Translations under genes and position numbers: made by a program
Shown here: positions 58,859-60,507 of the stretch, one piece after another
Numbering within the stretch: position 1 is the first letter of the stretch
Layout of the letters: the number at the start of each line of letters is the position of its first letter
The notes under the pieces: model-generated
The model's database searches: none
What the model was told of the DNA's origin: nothing
Seen by the model: the letters and a program-made list of their open reading frames with translations, nothing else
NCBI GenBank assembly: GCA_910587785.1
Contig: CAJUOA010000008.1
Span: 1 to 60,507 of the forward strand
Source: an uncultured Oscillospiraceae bacterium
GTDB lineage: Bacteria > Bacillota > Clostridia > Oscillospirales > Oscillospiraceae
Length of the DNA stretch: 60,507 bases
Reading direction: 5' to 3'

Positions 58859-59866
58859 ATGCAACATCGATTGGGACGGCAGACCGTCGCCCTGGAGAAC
58901 CCGGCGGTCATCCTCTCCCATGCCGCCGTGGGCGGCAGGCAGGAGGGCGAGGGACCGCTGTCGGAGTACTTCGACCACCTCAGCGGCGACAGCTTTTTCG
59001 GAGAGAAGACCTGGGAGAAGGCGGAGAGCGCCATGCAGAAGCTGGCGCTGAGCAAGGCCCTGGAGAAGGCGAACCTGGCAGCGGAGGACCTGGACTATAT
59101 CCTGGCCGGGGATCTCCTCAACCAGTGCATCGGCACGTCCTTCGGCCTGCGGGACTTCGGCATCCCCTTCTACGGGCTCTACGGAGCCTGCTCCACCATG
59201 GGGGAGTCCCTGGCCCTGGGGAGCCTGCTGGTGGCCGGGGGCTTCGCAAAAAGGGCGGGGGCCATGACCAGCAGCCACTTCTGTACCGCCGAGCGGCAGT
59301 ACCGGATGCCCGTGCCCTACGGCAGCCAGCGCACCCCCACCGCCCAATGGACCGCCACGGCCTCCGGGTGCGCCATCCTGGGGGACGAGGGGCAGGGCCC
59401 CCGGATCACTGTGGTCACCTGCGGGAAGATCGTGGACAAGGGGGTCACAGACGCCAACAATATGGGCGCGGCCATGGCCCCCGCCGCCTATGACACCCTC
59501 CGGGCGCATTTCTCCGCCACCGGCACCGGGCCCAAGGACTACGACCTGGTGCTCACCGGGGACCTGGGAGTTCTGGGGCGTCAGATCGTGGCGGACTTCT
59601 TCGCCGCCGACGGCGTGGACATGGGGGAAACCTACCAGGACTGCGGGATGCTCCTCTATGACATTCAAAAGCAGGACATGCACGCCGGGGCCAGCGGGTG
59701 CGGGTGCTCGGCGAGCGTGCTGTGCGGGTATCTCCTGGGGCAGATGGAGGCAAGGCATCTGAAAAAGATTCTCTTTGCCCCCACCGGGGCCCTGCTGTCG
59801 CCCACGTCCAGCTTTCAGGGGGAGAGCGTGCCGGGCATCTGCCACGCGCTGACCATCGAGATGTAG
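58859..59866 (+). CDS. spoVAD: Stage V sporulation protein AD
   Basis: A 335-residue thiolase-fold protein of the SpoVA channel, which moves dipicolinic acid into the forespore and out at germination. It starts MQHRLGRQTVALENPAVILS with conserved SGDSFFGEKTWEKAESAMQK, the thiolase-like Cys loop YGACSTMGESLALGSLLVAG and GASGCGCSASVLCGYLLGQM. The start follows ATGGAGGCG. spoVAC, usually directly upstream, is absent here; the preceding 257 bases hold no gene, only a possible sigma-G-like GAATT/CATAT stretch near 58765-58790. Confidence 0.95.
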   Translation: MQHRLGRQTVALENPAVILSHAAVGGRQEGEGPLSEYFDHLSGDSFFGEKTWEKAESAMQKLALSKALEKANLAAEDLDYILAGDLLNQCIGTSFGLRDFGIPFYGLYGACSTMGESLALGSLLVAGGFAKRAGAMTSSHFCTAERQYRMPVPYGSQRTPTAQWTATASGCAILGDEGQGPRITVVTCGKIVDKGVTDANNMGAAMAPAAYDTLRAHFSATGTGPKDYDLVLTGDLGVLGRQIVADFFAADGVDMGETYQDCGMLLYDIQKQDMHAGASGCGCSASVLCGYLLGQMEARHLKKILFAPTGALLSPTSSFQGESVPGICHALTIEM

Positions 59867-59911
59867 GACGGCGCGGTCCCACTCAAAAAAATCCAGGAGG
59901 AGGCAATATGT

Positions 59912-60268
59912 ATGCAGTATCTCAACGCGTTCCTGTGCGGCGGCATCCTCTGTGCCATCGGACAGATTTTCATCGACAAAACGAAACTGACCCCTGCCCG
60001 CATTCTGACGGGGTTTGTGGTAGCAGGCGTGTTCTTGGAGGCCATCGGTGTCTACGCTCCCATTGCCCAGTGGGGCGGTGCGGGGGCGACAGTGCCCCTG
60101 ACGGGCTTTGGCTCTAACTTAGCCAAGGGCGTGGCCAAGGAGGTCTCGGAAAAGGGCTGGCTGGGGGTGCTCACCGGCGGGCTCACCGCCACGGCGGGGG
60201 GCATCACGGCGGCGGTGCTCTTCGGGTTTCTCGCGGCGCTGGTGTTCAAGCCGGGGGAGAAGCGGTAG
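59912..60268 (+). CDS. spoVAE: Stage V sporulation protein AE
   Basis: A 118-residue membrane protein of the SpoVA channel: MQYLNAFLCGGILCAIGQIF, TKLTPARILTGFVVAGVFLE and FGSNLAKGVAKEVSEKGWLG VLTGGLTATAGG are family motifs. It has three to four membrane segments. It follows spoVAD by 45 bases with an AGGAGGAGG ribosome site; the earlier ATG at 59908 is out of frame. A strong terminator follows, so this operon is spoVAD-spoVAE only. Confidence 0.95.
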   Translation: MQYLNAFLCGGILCAIGQIFIDKTKLTPARILTGFVVAGVFLEAIGVYAPIAQWGGAGATVPLTGFGSNLAKGVAKEVSEKGWLGVLTGGLTATAGGITAAVLFGFLAALVFKPGEKR

Positions 60269-60272
60269 CGCA

Positions 60273-60311
60273 AACGGGAAGGAGCGGGCAGAACGCCCGC
60301 TCCTTCCCGTT
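60273..60311 (+). terminator. Terminator of spoVAD-spoVAE
   Basis: A perfect 17-base stem (aacgggaaggagcgggc and gcccgctccttcccgtt, five-base loop), followed by ATCTT. Beyond it, 60312-60507 holds no complete gene; AT content rises, with a TTGACA at 60408 and a palindrome-like cctatccgtaaatagg at 60463-60478 that could begin an insertion sequence outside the window. Confidence 0.85.
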
Positions 60312-60507
60312 ATCTTAAACAATCGTTATGTGTTTTGCTTCACAACAGAGGCTTGAATAACTACTCCCAGTCCCTCTAAAAAGCCTGTGCAAATCAACGG
60401 AAAATGGTTGACAGTTTGTTTTTTATTATAGAGAGCGCAGAACGTCAGTGCATTCTTAGAGCCTATCCGTAAATAGGAAAATGTGATAAAATAACCACCA
60501 AGGAAGG

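Overview
The window looks like chromosome of a G+C-rich, spore-forming member of the Clostridia, most likely an Oscillospiraceae-type gut bacterium (Flavonifractor, Oscillibacter or Intestinimonas relatives). The grounds are strong AGGAGG ribosome sites, sporulation genes (spoVAD, spoVAE and a split spoVT), a Firmicutes mreCD/pbp2/maf/dut/zapA cluster, BlaI/PadR regulators, and serine-recombinase elements typical of these hosts. Taxonomy is inferred from gene content only. Left part (1-23 kb): a decayed transposon remnant (tnpV, a 5'-truncated serine recombinase); tRNA-Gly; a blaI/blaR1-type pair whose BlaR1-like protein carries a huge unknown outer domain; a PadR-DUF2812 pair; a repeat-rich lipoprotein; a collapsed maltodextrin locus (lacI, binding protein and debranching enzyme remnants) next to an intact GH13 alpha-glucosidase; HAD and nucleotide-hydrolysis genes; a PadR/membrane pair; a DnaD/DnaC-like helicase-loader operon; a second type IIA topoisomerase pair with a small monooxygenase-fold gene between the subunits; and a ugpC/msmX-type ATPase. 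A 284-base noncoding repeat occurs twice (5903 and 16223), gap-free, with hairpins that differ in sequence but keep their pairing. The centre (23.7-42.2 kb) is the main discovery. The sporulation regulator gene spoVT is split. Its first 33 codons lie at 42298-42200 and its last 147 codons at 23734-23291, both on the minus strand and both joined at the same 12-base core (CGGGTCGCCCTC on the + strand). The 18,465 bases between the cores form an integrative mobilizable element. Its large serine recombinase gene runs in frame through the core into the spoVT 3' half. The spoVT 5' half runs through the core into what should be the recombinase's own C-terminus, stop and terminator. Excision should restore a 180-residue SpoVT and a 585-residue recombinase together. 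The element carries mobilization genes (relaxase, MobC, an oriT-like hairpin array), a RepA-like ATPase, RhuM, Uma2, a nuclease-helicase plus MazG-like pair, a SWIM protein, a YhcG nuclease, and an unusual five-gene operon. That operon holds a catalytically dead resolvase, an active serine recombinase, a free copy of the recombinase C-domain and two ParB-like proteins, with a divergent XRE regulator. Right part (42.3-60.5 kb): a minus-strand housekeeping run of bcp, mrdA, mreD, mreC, maf, dut, U32 peptidase and zapA. It is interrupted by lower-GC single-gene insertions (two alpha/beta hydrolases and a nucleotidyltransferase). Then come a CDF metal exporter, an NhaC-type antiporter, a zinc-ribbon protein, and spoVAD-spoVAE in the opposite direction. 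After spoVAE there is a strong terminator and a short AT-rich stretch.
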